From: Actinomycetes bacterium | GTDB taxonomy: Bacteria; Actinomycetota; Thermoleophilia; Solirubrobacterales; Solirubrobacteraceae | Length of the DNA stretch: 51,880 nucleotides | Direction: 5' to 3' | NCBI GenBank assembly: GCA_021792455.1 | Contig: JAJYUP010000010.1 | Coordinates: 1 to 51,880 of the forward strand | Shown: positions 23,652 to 31,741 of the stretch, piece by piece | How positions within the stretch are numbered: position 1 is the first letter of the stretch | Layout of the letters: the number at the start of each line of letters is the position of its first letter | Notes under the pieces: model-generated | Database searches by the model: none | The model's input: only the letters and a program-made list of their open reading frames with translations | What the model was told of the DNA's origin: nothing | Program-made: the position numbers and the translations under genes

Positions 23652-25955
23652 ATGGCGAGCGCAACTGAGATCAAGTGGGATGGCACGACCTACCCCTACA
23701 TGCCGCCGAAGCGTGAGGAGATGAAGATCCATCCCTCGCTCACGCTGCATGAAGGCGGCCATCGCGATGTCGACCCCGTCACCCATGAGGTGCTCCGTCA
23801 CGCCCTCTGGAACGTCAACGTCGAGCATGGCAACACGCTCATGAAGATCTCAGGCTCCCCGATCTGCGCCTTCGGGCACGACTTCAACCCCGCGATCCTC
23901 GACGAGCGGGGCGACTTCGTCTTCTTCGGGCCCTTCCTCCAGTATCTCGCCGCGGCGACGAGCTCCGCCGTCAAGTGGACGCTCGAATACCGCTCGGAGA
24001 ACCCTGGGATCCGACCTGGCGACATGTTCCTGTTCAACGACCCCTGGGTCGCCTCCACCCACCAGTCGGACGTCGGCGTCATCGCACCCGTGTTCGTCGG
24101 CGATGAGCTCTTCTGCTGGGTCGGCAACACCGTTCACCAGTGGGACACGGGCGGCACCGCGCCTGGCGGGTTCAACCCGATCGCGGTCGACGTCTTCTGG
24201 GAGTCGCCATGCATCCCGCCCGTCAAGATCGTCGAAGCAGGCCTCCTCAGGCGCGACATCGAAGAGCACTACACGCGCACCTCACGGATGCGCGAGCTCG
24301 TCGCGCTCGACCTGCGCGCGGAGGTGACTGGCACGAAGGTCGCCGTCGAGCGCATCCTCAGGCTCGTCGAGCGCTATGGAGCGGAGACGGTGAAGTCGAC
24401 GATGCGCAAGCTCCAGGACGACTCTGAGGCCGCCTTCGTCAGCCGCCTGCAGACGATCCCTGACGGCACCTGGACGGCGGAGGGCTGGATGGAGGTCGCG
24501 CTGCCTGGCGACCGCGGCCTCTACAAGAACCGCCTCACGCTCACCAAGCGCGGCGATCGGCTCATCTTCTCGAATCGAGGCTCAGCGCCTCAGGGGGGAA
24601 CGCTCTCAGGGGTCTTCTGCGCCTGGAAGGGCGCGGTCGTCTCGATGCTCAACTCGACGATGCTCTTCGACCAGATGTTCTGCATAGAGGGCGCGCTTCG
24701 CCACTGCGACTTCGACGTCGAGCCGGGAACGATCACCTGCGCAACCCACCCTGCCGCCGTCTCTGGCGCACCTGCGCTCACCCTGCTGCAGAGCATCGGC
24801 CTCGGCGGGCTCACCGTCTCGAAGATGCTCGCCACCTCCTCGGATGAGAGCCTTCGCTCTGAGGTCCAGAGCTGCATGGGCGAGCTGTGCTTCCCGATCA
24901 ACGGCTTCGCAGGCACCGACCAGCGCGGCAACCCCTACTCCTCGTTCCTGCTCGACCCCGTCGGCGCGGCGCTTGCCGCGCTGTCCTGGCGCGACGGGCA
25001 GGACACGGGCGGCTGGCCGTGGGACCTGCAGTCGACGATGCCGAACGTCGAGGACAACGAGCTCTTCTACCCGATCCTCTACCTCTGGCGCAGAGAGCTG
25101 CCAGACTCCGGCGGCGCAGGCAAGTTCCGCGGCGGCAATGGCGCCGACGCAGGGATAGTGCCGCACAAGACGGACTCGATCAGCTGGGTGACGATCACGA
25201 GCGAGGTCGCGATCCCAGGACCTGGGCTGTTCGGCGGCTACCCCTCCTCGACGAACAGCTACCTGTTCGTCAAGGGCGCGAATGCGCGCGAGCAGGCGGC
25301 GGCGACAGGCAGGATGCCCACCGATCCCTCTCAGCTTCATGGCGAGCACGAATGGGTTGCGGCGAAGTCGTTCGACAAGGCGCCGACGCCGCAGGACGTG
25401 TGGGTGTTCGGGTGGGCGGGCGCAGCTGGATACGGCGATCCGCTCGAGCGGGAGCCGGAGGCGGTGCGCGACGACGTCGCGGCGGGCCGCGTCAGCCGTG
25501 AGTGGGCTCACCGCGCCTACGGCGTCGTGCTCACTGGGCCCGACGATCAGCCGGCCCTCGACGCGCAGGCGACGAAGCAGAGGCGCCAGGAGATGGTCGC
25601 GGAGCGGCTGGAGCAGGCAAAGCCGTGGGCTGGCGATGCTCAGCAGGAGCAGGGCGGCGATGGCCCCACGCCCCCTGACGGTCAGATCAGCGAGTATGTC
25701 CACGTCAGCAAAGGGGAGATGTTCGCCGATGGCGTCAACCTCGGGCCTGCGAGCGGCAACTACAAGCTTCGGGCGCTCGTGCGCGACCTGCCGCTCACAG
25801 AGGCGAATCCTCAGGTCCGCGACCCTGCGATATACACGGACAGCGACGTGAAGTTCCGCCAGATCATCGCCCCAGGCACAGGGCGCCTGCTCGAGACGGA
25901 GATCGTCGTCGATGGCGCGCCGCCGCAGTGGGATCTGCGGCCGGGGCAGGTCTGA
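23652..25955 (+). CDS. HyuB-type hydantoinase, acetone-carboxylase-alpha-like subunit
   Basis: The protein is 767 aa from ATG 23652, with AAAGGAGG 9 bases upstream. HyuB signatures include VTHEVLRHALWNVN, GDMFLFNDPWVASTHQSDVG, NTVHQWDTGG, NPYSSFLLDPVGA, and DSGGAGKFRGGNG near residue 490. At 767 aa it is longer than simple hydantoinase B subunits and close to acetone-carboxylase alpha subunits. The last ~85 residues (YVHVSKGEMFADGVNLG onward) form a separate tail. It forms the catalytic complex with the HyuA-like protein. Without biochemical data, carboxylation versus amide hydrolysis stays open. Confidence 0.88.
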   Translation: MASATEIKWDGTTYPYMPPKREEMKIHPSLTLHEGGHRDVDPVTHEVLRHALWNVNVEHGNTLMKISGSPICAFGHDFNPAILDERGDFVFFGPFLQYLAAATSSAVKWTLEYRSENPGIRPGDMFLFNDPWVASTHQSDVGVIAPVFVGDELFCWVGNTVHQWDTGGTAPGGFNPIAVDVFWESPCIPPVKIVEAGLLRRDIEEHYTRTSRMRELVALDLRAEVTGTKVAVERILRLVERYGAETVKSTMRKLQDDSEAAFVSRLQTIPDGTWTAEGWMEVALPGDRGLYKNRLTLTKRGDRLIFSNRGSAPQGGTLSGVFCAWKGAVVSMLNSTMLFDQMFCIEGALRHCDFDVEPGTITCATHPAAVSGAPALTLLQSIGLGGLTVSKMLATSSDESLRSEVQSCMGELCFPINGFAGTDQRGNPYSSFLLDPVGAALAALSWRDGQDTGGWPWDLQSTMPNVEDNELFYPILYLWRRELPDSGGAGKFRGGNGADAGIVPHKTDSISWVTITSEVAIPGPGLFGGYPSSTNSYLFVKGANAREQAAATGRMPTDPSQLHGEHEWVAAKSFDKAPTPQDVWVFGWAGAAGYGDPLEREPEAVRDDVAAGRVSREWAHRAYGVVLTGPDDQPALDAQATKQRRQEMVAERLEQAKPWAGDAQQEQGGDGPTPPDGQISEYVHVSKGEMFADGVNLGPASGNYKLRALVRDLPLTEANPQVRDPAIYTDSDVKFRQIIAPGTGRLLETEIVVDGAPPQWDLRPGQV

Positions 25956-25977
25956 GCGCCGGCGGGGCGACCGCGCC

Positions 25978-26646
25978 TCATCTCCCGTCGGGCACAACCG
26001 CGAACGCGATCACCACGTACTGGATCGCGGCCGCGGCGACGACCAGCGCGTGGAAGAGCTCGTGGTAGCCGAAGACGGCTGGCGCGGGATCTGGGCGTTC
26101 GCGCGCGTAGATCACGGCCCCGGCGACGTAGAGCATGCCGCCGAGGGCGATGCCAGCCGTTGCGGGCCAGCCGATCGCTGCAGGCAGCAGGCCAAGCGCC
26201 GCGGCGGACACCAGGCCAAGCGCCACGTAGACAACCGTGAAGAGCCACTTCGGCGCGCCTATGAACAGACTGTTCGACAGCGCGCCGAGGGCTGCGCCCG
26301 CCCACACCGCCCACAGCAGCGCCTGCGAGAGGGGCCCATGTAGAGCAAGCACCGCGACGGGGGTGTAGGTGCCGGCGATCAGCACGAAGATCATCGTGTG
26401 ATCGAGCCTCCTCATCCACTGCCGCACAGACGGCCGCCAGGTCACTCGGTGATAGAGGGCGCTCGTGCCGAACAGCGCGCAGACCGCGCCTGCATAGACG
26501 GCTGCCGCTGCCCTCGCCAACCCTGCGGAGGCGCTTGCCACAAGCGCGGCGCCGCACCCCAGCGAGACGAGGAACGCGTACTGGTGGAGCACCCCACGCA
26601 GCCTCGGCTTCACGGCGGGAGCCTCGTCTGCCGCGCTCACAGGCAC
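25978..26646 (-). CDS. Hemolysin III (HlyIII/PAQR) family membrane protein
   Basis: A 222-aa seven-helix inner-membrane protein. Family motifs are visible: RLRGVLHQYAF at the N-terminus, CALFGTSALYHRVTW, RLDHTMIFVLIAGTYTPV and the C-terminal FGYHELFHALVVAAAAIQ. The conserved Ser/His/Asp and the His pair form the putative metal site of this superfamily. The name derives from a Bacillus hemolysin, but most members are of unknown function and may be hydrolases. It converges with the HyuB-like gene, 22 bases apart. A long palindrome lies ~125 bases upstream. Confidence 0.9.
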   Translation of the reverse strand: MPVSAADEAPAVKPRLRGVLHQYAFLVSLGCGAALVASASAGLARAAAAVYAGAVCALFGTSALYHRVTWRPSVRQWMRRLDHTMIFVLIAGTYTPVAVLALHGPLSQALLWAVWAGAALGALSNSLFIGAPKWLFTVVYVALGLVSAAALGLLPAAIGWPATAGIALGGMLYVAGAVIYARERPDPAPAVFGYHELFHALVVAAAAIQYVVIAFAVVPDGR

Positions 26647-26769
26647 CTTCGCGACGAATCCGAGTGCACCCGCCGAAGCGCATGTGACTGCCCCCCTGAG
26701 CGGTGCCTGAAGCGCCGGCGCAGGCTCGACCTCGCCTCCACACCGCCAGCCACAGCATCAGCGCGCAGC

Positions 26770-26795
26770 ATCGACTTAGGGTACCCTAAGTCGAT
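26770..26795. promoter_or_regulatory. Perfect 26-bp palindrome, likely operator
   Basis: Arms ATCGACTTAGGGT and its exact complement meet at 26782/26783 with no spacer. No T-tract follows, so a terminator is unlikely. The inner TTAGG...CCTAA halves recall DtxR/IdeR-like half-sites but with different spacing. It lies upstream of the HlyIII gene and downstream of the PiT gene. Confidence 0.6.
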
Positions 26796-26882
26796 TGCGC
26801 GACAGGCCGCCCACTGCGGCCCGGCTCGCGCTCTGCGAGGACCTCTGCCGACGGGTGAGATCGCCCGCCTTCATCTCAGCTC

Positions 26883-27989
26883 TCAGCGGAGCGCCATCTC
26901 CATCAGATAGGCGAGCAGCAGCCCTGCGCCGGGTCCCACCACCCAGCCGCGGAGAATCGCAGTCAGCTGCCTGCGATTCACCGTCTCGCGGCCACGGGCG
27001 ATGCCGGCGCCCGCCATCGCAGCGATCAATGCCTGGTTCATCGAGGTGAAGAGCCCCTCGCTCACCGCGAGGATCACGACGAGCGCCTGAACGCCTTGAG
27101 CGGCGCTCGCCATCGCGAGATCGAGCTCGACGACGTCGAAGGCCACCCTGCGAAGGATGCGGCTGCCCCAGGCGAGGGCGCCGACGAACATGCCCGCGCC
27201 GCCGATCGCGCCTGCCGCCGTCGGCGAGGAGGTGAAGTGGACGAGCAGCAGCACACCTGTCGCGTTTGCGACGTCGTTCGAGCCCATCACGAAGGATGCG
27301 GCGATGCCGACGAGGACCATCACTGCCGGCAGCGCCTTCAGCGCGGCAACGGCGAGCCCCGGATGCGCTGGCCGCTCTGCCGCCGCCTCACGCAGAAGGT
27401 CGGCAGGCAGCGGGTGCGCAAGCCCAGGCAGCGACGCCGCGAGGTGGTCGTCGGGATGTCTCTCCGCAGCGCGCTGCACCAGCAGACGAGCCTGCTGCGC
27501 TGCCGCATGCTCCGGCACGATCGCGTCTGCGGCGCGCGTCAGCAGGAAGCCGAGCGCAGCTGAGGCAAGCGGCGCGCTCACCCACACGATCGCAAGCTCG
27601 ATCACAGTCGACCAGCGCACCCGCAGGTTCGCCGCGAGTGCAGCTCCGATCACGCAGAAGACGAGGATCTGGATCGTCGAGGTCGGAAGGCGGAGGCGGT
27701 TGAAGCCCATCGTCAGCACCCCTGCGCACGCGACGATGACGATCGCGATGCTCGCGCGAGCATGCCCCTCTGCGATGAGGCGCAGGCCGACGGTGTGCTC
27801 GACGCTGCCGCTCGCAAACGTCGCCCCAAGCAGGGCGAAGATCGCGACGATCGCGAGGGCCGGCCACAGTGCGATGCAGCGTGAGGCATATGGCATGCCG
27901 ACCGTCGCGCCGGTGTAGTGAGCGCCGAGATTGAACGCGAACAGCAGCACGAAGGCGAGCAGCAGAGCCTGCTGGAAGCCGGAGATCAT
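26883..27989 (-). CDS. PiT-family inorganic phosphate (or metal-phosphate) permease
   Basis: A 368-aa polytopic membrane protein with about ten helices. The second PiT repeat carries the signature GSNDVANATGVLL. The first repeat, normally GxNDxAN as well, is degenerate here (FNLGAHYTGATVGMPYASR), while TMGFNRLRLPTSTIQILVFC matches the usual PiTST segment. PiT carriers move phosphate, often as a metal complex, with H+ or Na+. Loss of the first ND motif may alter substrate or coupling. The start ATG overlaps the stop of a repeat-rich upstream minus-strand frame (ATGA), so a short leader peptide is possible. Confidence 0.85.
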   Translation of the reverse strand: MISGFQQALLLAFVLLFAFNLGAHYTGATVGMPYASRCIALWPALAIVAIFALLGATFASGSVEHTVGLRLIAEGHARASIAIVIVACAGVLTMGFNRLRLPTSTIQILVFCVIGAALAANLRVRWSTVIELAIVWVSAPLASAALGFLLTRAADAIVPEHAAAQQARLLVQRAAERHPDDHLAASLPGLAHPLPADLLREAAAERPAHPGLAVAALKALPAVMVLVGIAASFVMGSNDVANATGVLLLVHFTSSPTAAGAIGGAGMFVGALAWGSRILRRVAFDVVELDLAMASAAQGVQALVVILAVSEGLFTSMNQALIAAMAGAGIARGRETVNRRQLTAILRGWVVGPGAGLLLAYLMEMALR

Positions 27990-28012
27990 CGGCCGCTCTG
28001 CACGGTCTCAGG

Positions 28013-28132
28013 GTCGCCCTCGAAGAGCGCCTTCTCCCGCTGCGCAGAAACCTCGAAGCGCAGCTCCCCAAGCACAGCGTCGCCCTCGAAGAGCGCCTTC
28101 TCCCGCTGCGCAGAAACCTCGAAGCGCAGCTC
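28013..28132. repeat. 54-bp repeat at 66-bp period
   Basis: The block starting GTCGCCCTCGAAGAGCG and ending CGAAGCGCAGCTC occurs at 28013-28066 and 28079-28132, nearly unchanged. The 66-bp period keeps one minus-strand frame open (EVSAQREKALFEGD twice); that frame ends in an ATGA overlap with the PiT start (27986-28219, 77 aa from ATG 28219). I do not call it as a gene. The rest of 27990-28493 shows nothing recognisable. Confidence 0.8.
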
Positions 28133-28493
28133 GCCCGGTGCCGCATCTGCCTCGCAGGACGCCTCCTCGAGCCCCCGATCGGCCCGGCCGGGCCGATCGC
28201 ACCCACCCCAACCATTCATCGCCGCGTACTCTCTCTGTCGCCATGCTCGCTCATTCAGAGGGCCCTCCAGCGCACATCCTCGACCACCCCGCCTTTCACG
28301 ACACCCCTGCGTGCGAGGCGGTGCGAACGGCGTCACCGCCCACCCTACGTAGTTGCCCCGACCGCCGATCCGCCCACTCTGCCGATGTCGAGGCCGGACG
28401 CCTGATGGAGCATCGAGGGCGATGTCAACTCCCGCAAGGCATTGGGAGAGCGCGAACGACCCGCCGAAAGACCGGGAGGGAGGGGTCAACGAG

Positions 28494-29927
28494 ATGACGG
28501 ACGCGCGCTTCGGCCGGCCTGAGCGACGCCTGCTCTTCGCGAACCGCCACGACGCTGGGCGGCAGCTCGCGGCGCTGCTCACCCGCTTCGAGGGCGAACT
28601 GCCCGTCGTCCTCGCAATCCCCCGCGGCGGCGTGCCCGTCGCAGCGGAGATCGCCGACGCCCTGTCCGCGCCGCTCGATCTCGTCGTCGTGCGCAAGATC
28701 GGCGCCCCAGGCAACCCTGAGTATGGGATCGGCGCCGTCGCTGAGGGCGGTGTCACCGTCCTCGACGAGGCGTCAGTGCGGTTGCTGAGCATCGGAGAGG
28801 AGCAGCTCCGCGTCCTCGTCTCCCAGGCGCAAAGGGAGCTTCACGAGCGGTTGAAGCGCTACGAGCACATGCGCTCTCCGCTCAACCTCTCCGGTCGCAC
28901 GGCGGTCATCGTCGACGACGGTCTTGCGACTGGCCGGACTGCGATCGCTGCCGCGCGATCCGTCGCCGCCCGCGGCGCGCGACGCGTGATCCTCGCGGTC
29001 CCCGTCGCCGCGCGAAGCTCGATCCAGGAGCTGCGCGGAAGCGTCGATGAGGTCGTCGCCGCAAAGACGCCAAAGGATCTCTGGGCGATCGGCCTGTGGT
29101 ATGAGGACTTCTCGCCAACAGGCGACGCAGAGATCGCAGCGCTGCTCGGCCAGCATGCGGACGTTCACCACGCCGCCGATGAGCCGATCGCCGACCCAGT
29201 CGAGCTCAGCGAGCAGACGATCTCTGCGCACGAGGAGTCGAGCTCTGAGGGCAGAGCCCCGCGGCAGGCTCACAGAACCTCACGAGAGGTCCGCATCGAG
29301 GTGGAGAAGGGGGTCTTCGCCACCGGCGATCTGGCGCTGCCCCCGAAGCCCTGCGGCGTCGTCGCGTTCGCCCATGGATCTGGGTCGAGTCGGCTCTCTC
29401 CGCGCAACCAGGCTGTCGCTGCGGCGCTGAACGCAGTCGGCATCGGGACGCTGCTCTTCGACCTGCTCGCCGCCGCTGAGGAGCAGGATCCTCGGAACGT
29501 GTTCGACACATCTCTGCTTGCGCGCCGACTGCTCGCCGCGACGCGCTGGCTCTGCGAGGAGCGGCAGACGCGCGACCTCGCGCTTGGCTGCTTCGGTGCG
29601 AGCACAGGAGCCGCGGCAGCCCTCATCGTCGCGGCGCAGGCACCTGAGGCGGTGAGAGCGGTCGTCTCGCGGGGAGGGCGGCCTGACCTCGCGATCCCAC
29701 ATCTGGCGAGAGTGCGCGCGCCAACGCTGCTGATCGTCGGCGGCGACGACCCAGAGGTGCTGAAGCTCAACCGCGACGCACAGACGCACCTTCGCTGCCT
29801 GAACGAGCTCGCGATCATCCCTGGGGCGACGCACCTGTTCGAGGAGCCTGGCGCGCTTGACGAGGTTTCGCGACTGGCAGGCGCGTGGTTTACGCGGCAC
29901 CTCGCGCCGCTCTCCCCGACCGAGTGA
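28494..29927 (+). CDS. Phosphoribosyltransferase fused to an alpha/beta hydrolase
   Basis: The protein is 477 aa from ATG 28494, with GGGAGGGAGGGG 8 bases upstream. Residues ~10-215 are a type-I phosphoribosyltransferase: IPRGGVPVAAEIADAL and the PRPP loop VIVDDGLATGRTA at 138-150. Residues ~265-470 are a dienelactone-hydrolase-like alpha/beta hydrolase: VVAFAHGSGSSRLSPRN (oxyanion region), GCFGASTGAAAALI with the nucleophile Ser, LLIVGGDDPEVLKLN with Asp and GATHLFEE with His. Such fusions are known in actinobacteria; their substrate is not established. The gene converges on a Usp-type gene. Confidence 0.9.
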   Translation: MTDARFGRPERRLLFANRHDAGRQLAALLTRFEGELPVVLAIPRGGVPVAAEIADALSAPLDLVVVRKIGAPGNPEYGIGAVAEGGVTVLDEASVRLLSIGEEQLRVLVSQAQRELHERLKRYEHMRSPLNLSGRTAVIVDDGLATGRTAIAAARSVAARGARRVILAVPVAARSSIQELRGSVDEVVAAKTPKDLWAIGLWYEDFSPTGDAEIAALLGQHADVHHAADEPIADPVELSEQTISAHEESSSEGRAPRQAHRTSREVRIEVEKGVFATGDLALPPKPCGVVAFAHGSGSSRLSPRNQAVAAALNAVGIGTLLFDLLAAAEEQDPRNVFDTSLLARRLLAATRWLCEERQTRDLALGCFGASTGAAAALIVAAQAPEAVRAVVSRGGRPDLAIPHLARVRAPTLLIVGGDDPEVLKLNRDAQTHLRCLNELAIIPGATHLFEEPGALDEVSRLAGAWFTRHLAPLSPTE

Positions 29928-29987
29928 GAGAAGAGCAGGCACAGTCGCGGAGCGGGCAGGCACGCTGATCGGCTCCCGCAGCGGCGA

Positions 29988-30551
29988 TCAGAAGTGCCCA
30001 CCGAGATGTCGCCCTGAGACGGTGCGGGTGTCCCCTGGCGCTGGGCGCAGGATCATCACCTCCGCGTCGGTGTGCGCCAGCAGCCACAACAGGTCGGACC
30101 CAGACAGTCCAGTGCCGCTGCTCTCCGTCGCCGCAACGATCACACGGTCGAATCGCTCCCGTTCCAGCAGCCTCGCGAGCGCGTGGCGGTAGGTGCGACC
30201 TGACTGCACGCGCGCATCGACTCTCACCCCCTCGGCAGCTGCCCGCTGCTCTATCGCCTCGAGCAGCGGCATGCCGACCCCTGACTGCCGTGGCAATGCG
30301 CTGTCGAGCGGGAGCGTCAAGGGCACTGTCGCAAGAAACGCCGGCATGAGGACCGCCTGCTCCGCGAGCGCGAGGCGGATCGCCGCCTCGAGCGCCCGTC
30401 TCGACAGCGTCGTCACGGTGAACGGCAGGAGGATCTGCCTGGTGCGCGCGACCGCAGGCAGGCGCCGCGCACGACGACGACGAATGTGAGCGCCGCCGAA
30501 GCCGAGGGCGAGCCCGAGGAGCAGCGCTGCGATGGGCAGTGCGACCGTCAT
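29988..30551 (-). CDS. Membrane-anchored universal stress protein-like
   Basis: The 187-aa protein has one N-terminal membrane helix (MTVALPIAALLLGLALGFGG) with a basic stop (RRRRAR), then a UspA-like alpha/beta domain: ILLPFTVTTLSRRALEAAIR at the start and RFDRVIVAATESSG plus AEVMILRPAPG at the end. The ATP-binding GxxG motif is weak (ESSGTGLSGSD). Its ATG overlaps the stop of the KdpD-like gene (ATGA), so the two are translated together and probably function in one signalling unit at the membrane. Confidence 0.78.
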   Translation of the reverse strand: MTVALPIAALLLGLALGFGGAHIRRRRARRLPAVARTRQILLPFTVTTLSRRALEAAIRLALAEQAVLMPAFLATVPLTLPLDSALPRQSGVGMPLLEAIEQRAAAEGVRVDARVQSGRTYRHALARLLERERFDRVIVAATESSGTGLSGSDLLWLLAHTDAEVMILRPAPGDTRTVSGRHLGGHF

Positions 30552-31741
30552 GGCGTCGGTTCGTGCCGACGCGCACGGTCTGCGACGATCCGGACGTCCA
30601 CCCCAGGCAGGCGGCTCATCAGCTGCTGCGGCAGCGGGGTGCGCAGCTTCGCGAGCCCGCGCGCGGTGCGTGATCGCCCCATCAGAATGTAGGTGGTACC
30701 GCGAGCCTCCGCAACCTGAGCGATCGTGCGCGCGAGATCGTCAGACTCCTCGACGAGCAACGTTGCGCCAAGCATCGATGCAAGCTGCCTGAGCGCAGCA
30801 AGCGCCGACTCCTGCGCTTGCGTCAGGGGTCTGCCTGGACGCTTCACCCACAAGAGGTCGAGGTCGGACCCGAGGCGCTGTGCGGAGCGCCAGGCACGGC
30901 GCACGAGCCGCTGGCTGCCTGGGTAGGGCTCGACGAGAGCGAGCAGGCGCTCGCTCACGGCCTGCGGCGCCTCACGGCTGACCAGCTCTTCGCGCGCGCC
31001 GACGACCTCGACATCGAGCCTCTTCGCCTCGACCTCCTCCGCCACCTGGCGCAACGCGATCTCGCGCAGCGCGGCAAGCGTCTCAATCCGGAAGAAGTTG
31101 TTGAGCGCAGTCTCGACGCGCTCTGGCGGGTAGACCTTGCCCGCTCGCAGCCTGTCGAGGAGCGCCTCAGGCGAGATGTCGATCAGAACCACCTCATCGG
31201 CTTCAGCGAGCACCCTGTCTGGGATCGTCTCGCGGATCGTGATCCCCGTCAGCTCGGCGATGCGGTCGTTCAGCGAGTCGAGATGTTGGACGTTCACGGT
31301 GGAGATGACGTCGATGCCGGCGGCGAGCACCTCCTCCACGTCCTCACAGCGCTTTGCATGCTCCACACCGGGCGCGTTCGTGTGAGCGAGCTCATCGATC
31401 AGGCACACCTCAGGAGCGCGCTGAAGGATGAGAGGAAGATCCATCTCGTGAAGGGTCGTCTCCCGGTAGCGAACAGGGCGTCGCGGCAGGACCTCGAGGC
31501 CCTCCGCAAGCGCGGCTGTGTCTTGCCGCCCGTGGGTCTCGAGAAGACCGACGACGACGTCGCAGCCCTGACTGAGGGCGGCGTGGCCTTCTTCGAGCAT
31601 CCGAAACGTCTTGCCAACTCCAGCGGCCATGCCGAGAAAGATCTTGTGCCGGCCGCGACGCGCACCCCCGTTCCCGCAATCGCCGCGGTCCTCAGTGACA
31701 TCGGGAGCGCCCGCTATCGTTTCTGTCTCTTGTGCGTTCAC
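30548..31741 (-). CDS. KdpD N-terminal sensor-like ATPase plus Usp domain, no kinase
   Basis: A 397-aa protein matching only the cytoplasmic N-terminal part of KdpD. The Walker A-like loop is FLGMAAGVGKTFRML (about 37-50) and the Walker B-like segment is CLIDELAHTNAPG; TVNVQHLDSLNDRIAELTG follows as in KdpD. A Usp domain fills residues ~245-380. There are no four-helix membrane domain, GAF, HisKA or HATPase regions, and no kdpABC or kdpE nearby. The GTG start at 31741 lies inside the start of the divergent RecD2 gene, leaving no promoter gap; the frame stays open a little further upstream. Confidence 0.85.
   Translation of the reverse strand: MNAQETETIAGAPDVTEDRGDCGNGGARRGRHKIFLGMAAGVGKTFRMLEEGHAALSQGCDVVVGLLETHGRQDTAALAEGLEVLPRRPVRYRETTLHEMDLPLILQRAPEVCLIDELAHTNAPGVEHAKRCEDVEEVLAAGIDVISTVNVQHLDSLNDRIAELTGITIRETIPDRVLAEADEVVLIDISPEALLDRLRAGKVYPPERVETALNNFFRIETLAALREIALRQVAEEVEAKRLDVEVVGAREELVSREAPQAVSERLLALVEPYPGSQRLVRRAWRSAQRLGSDLDLLWVKRPGRPLTQAQESALAALRQLASMLGATLLVEESDDLARTIAQVAEARGTTYILMGRSRTARGLAKLRTPLPQQLMSRLPGVDVRIVADRARRHEPTP

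Noticed and set aside
24606-25997. Minus-strand open frame (463 codons) opposite HyuB
   Set aside because: Shadow of a well-supported gene; no motif.
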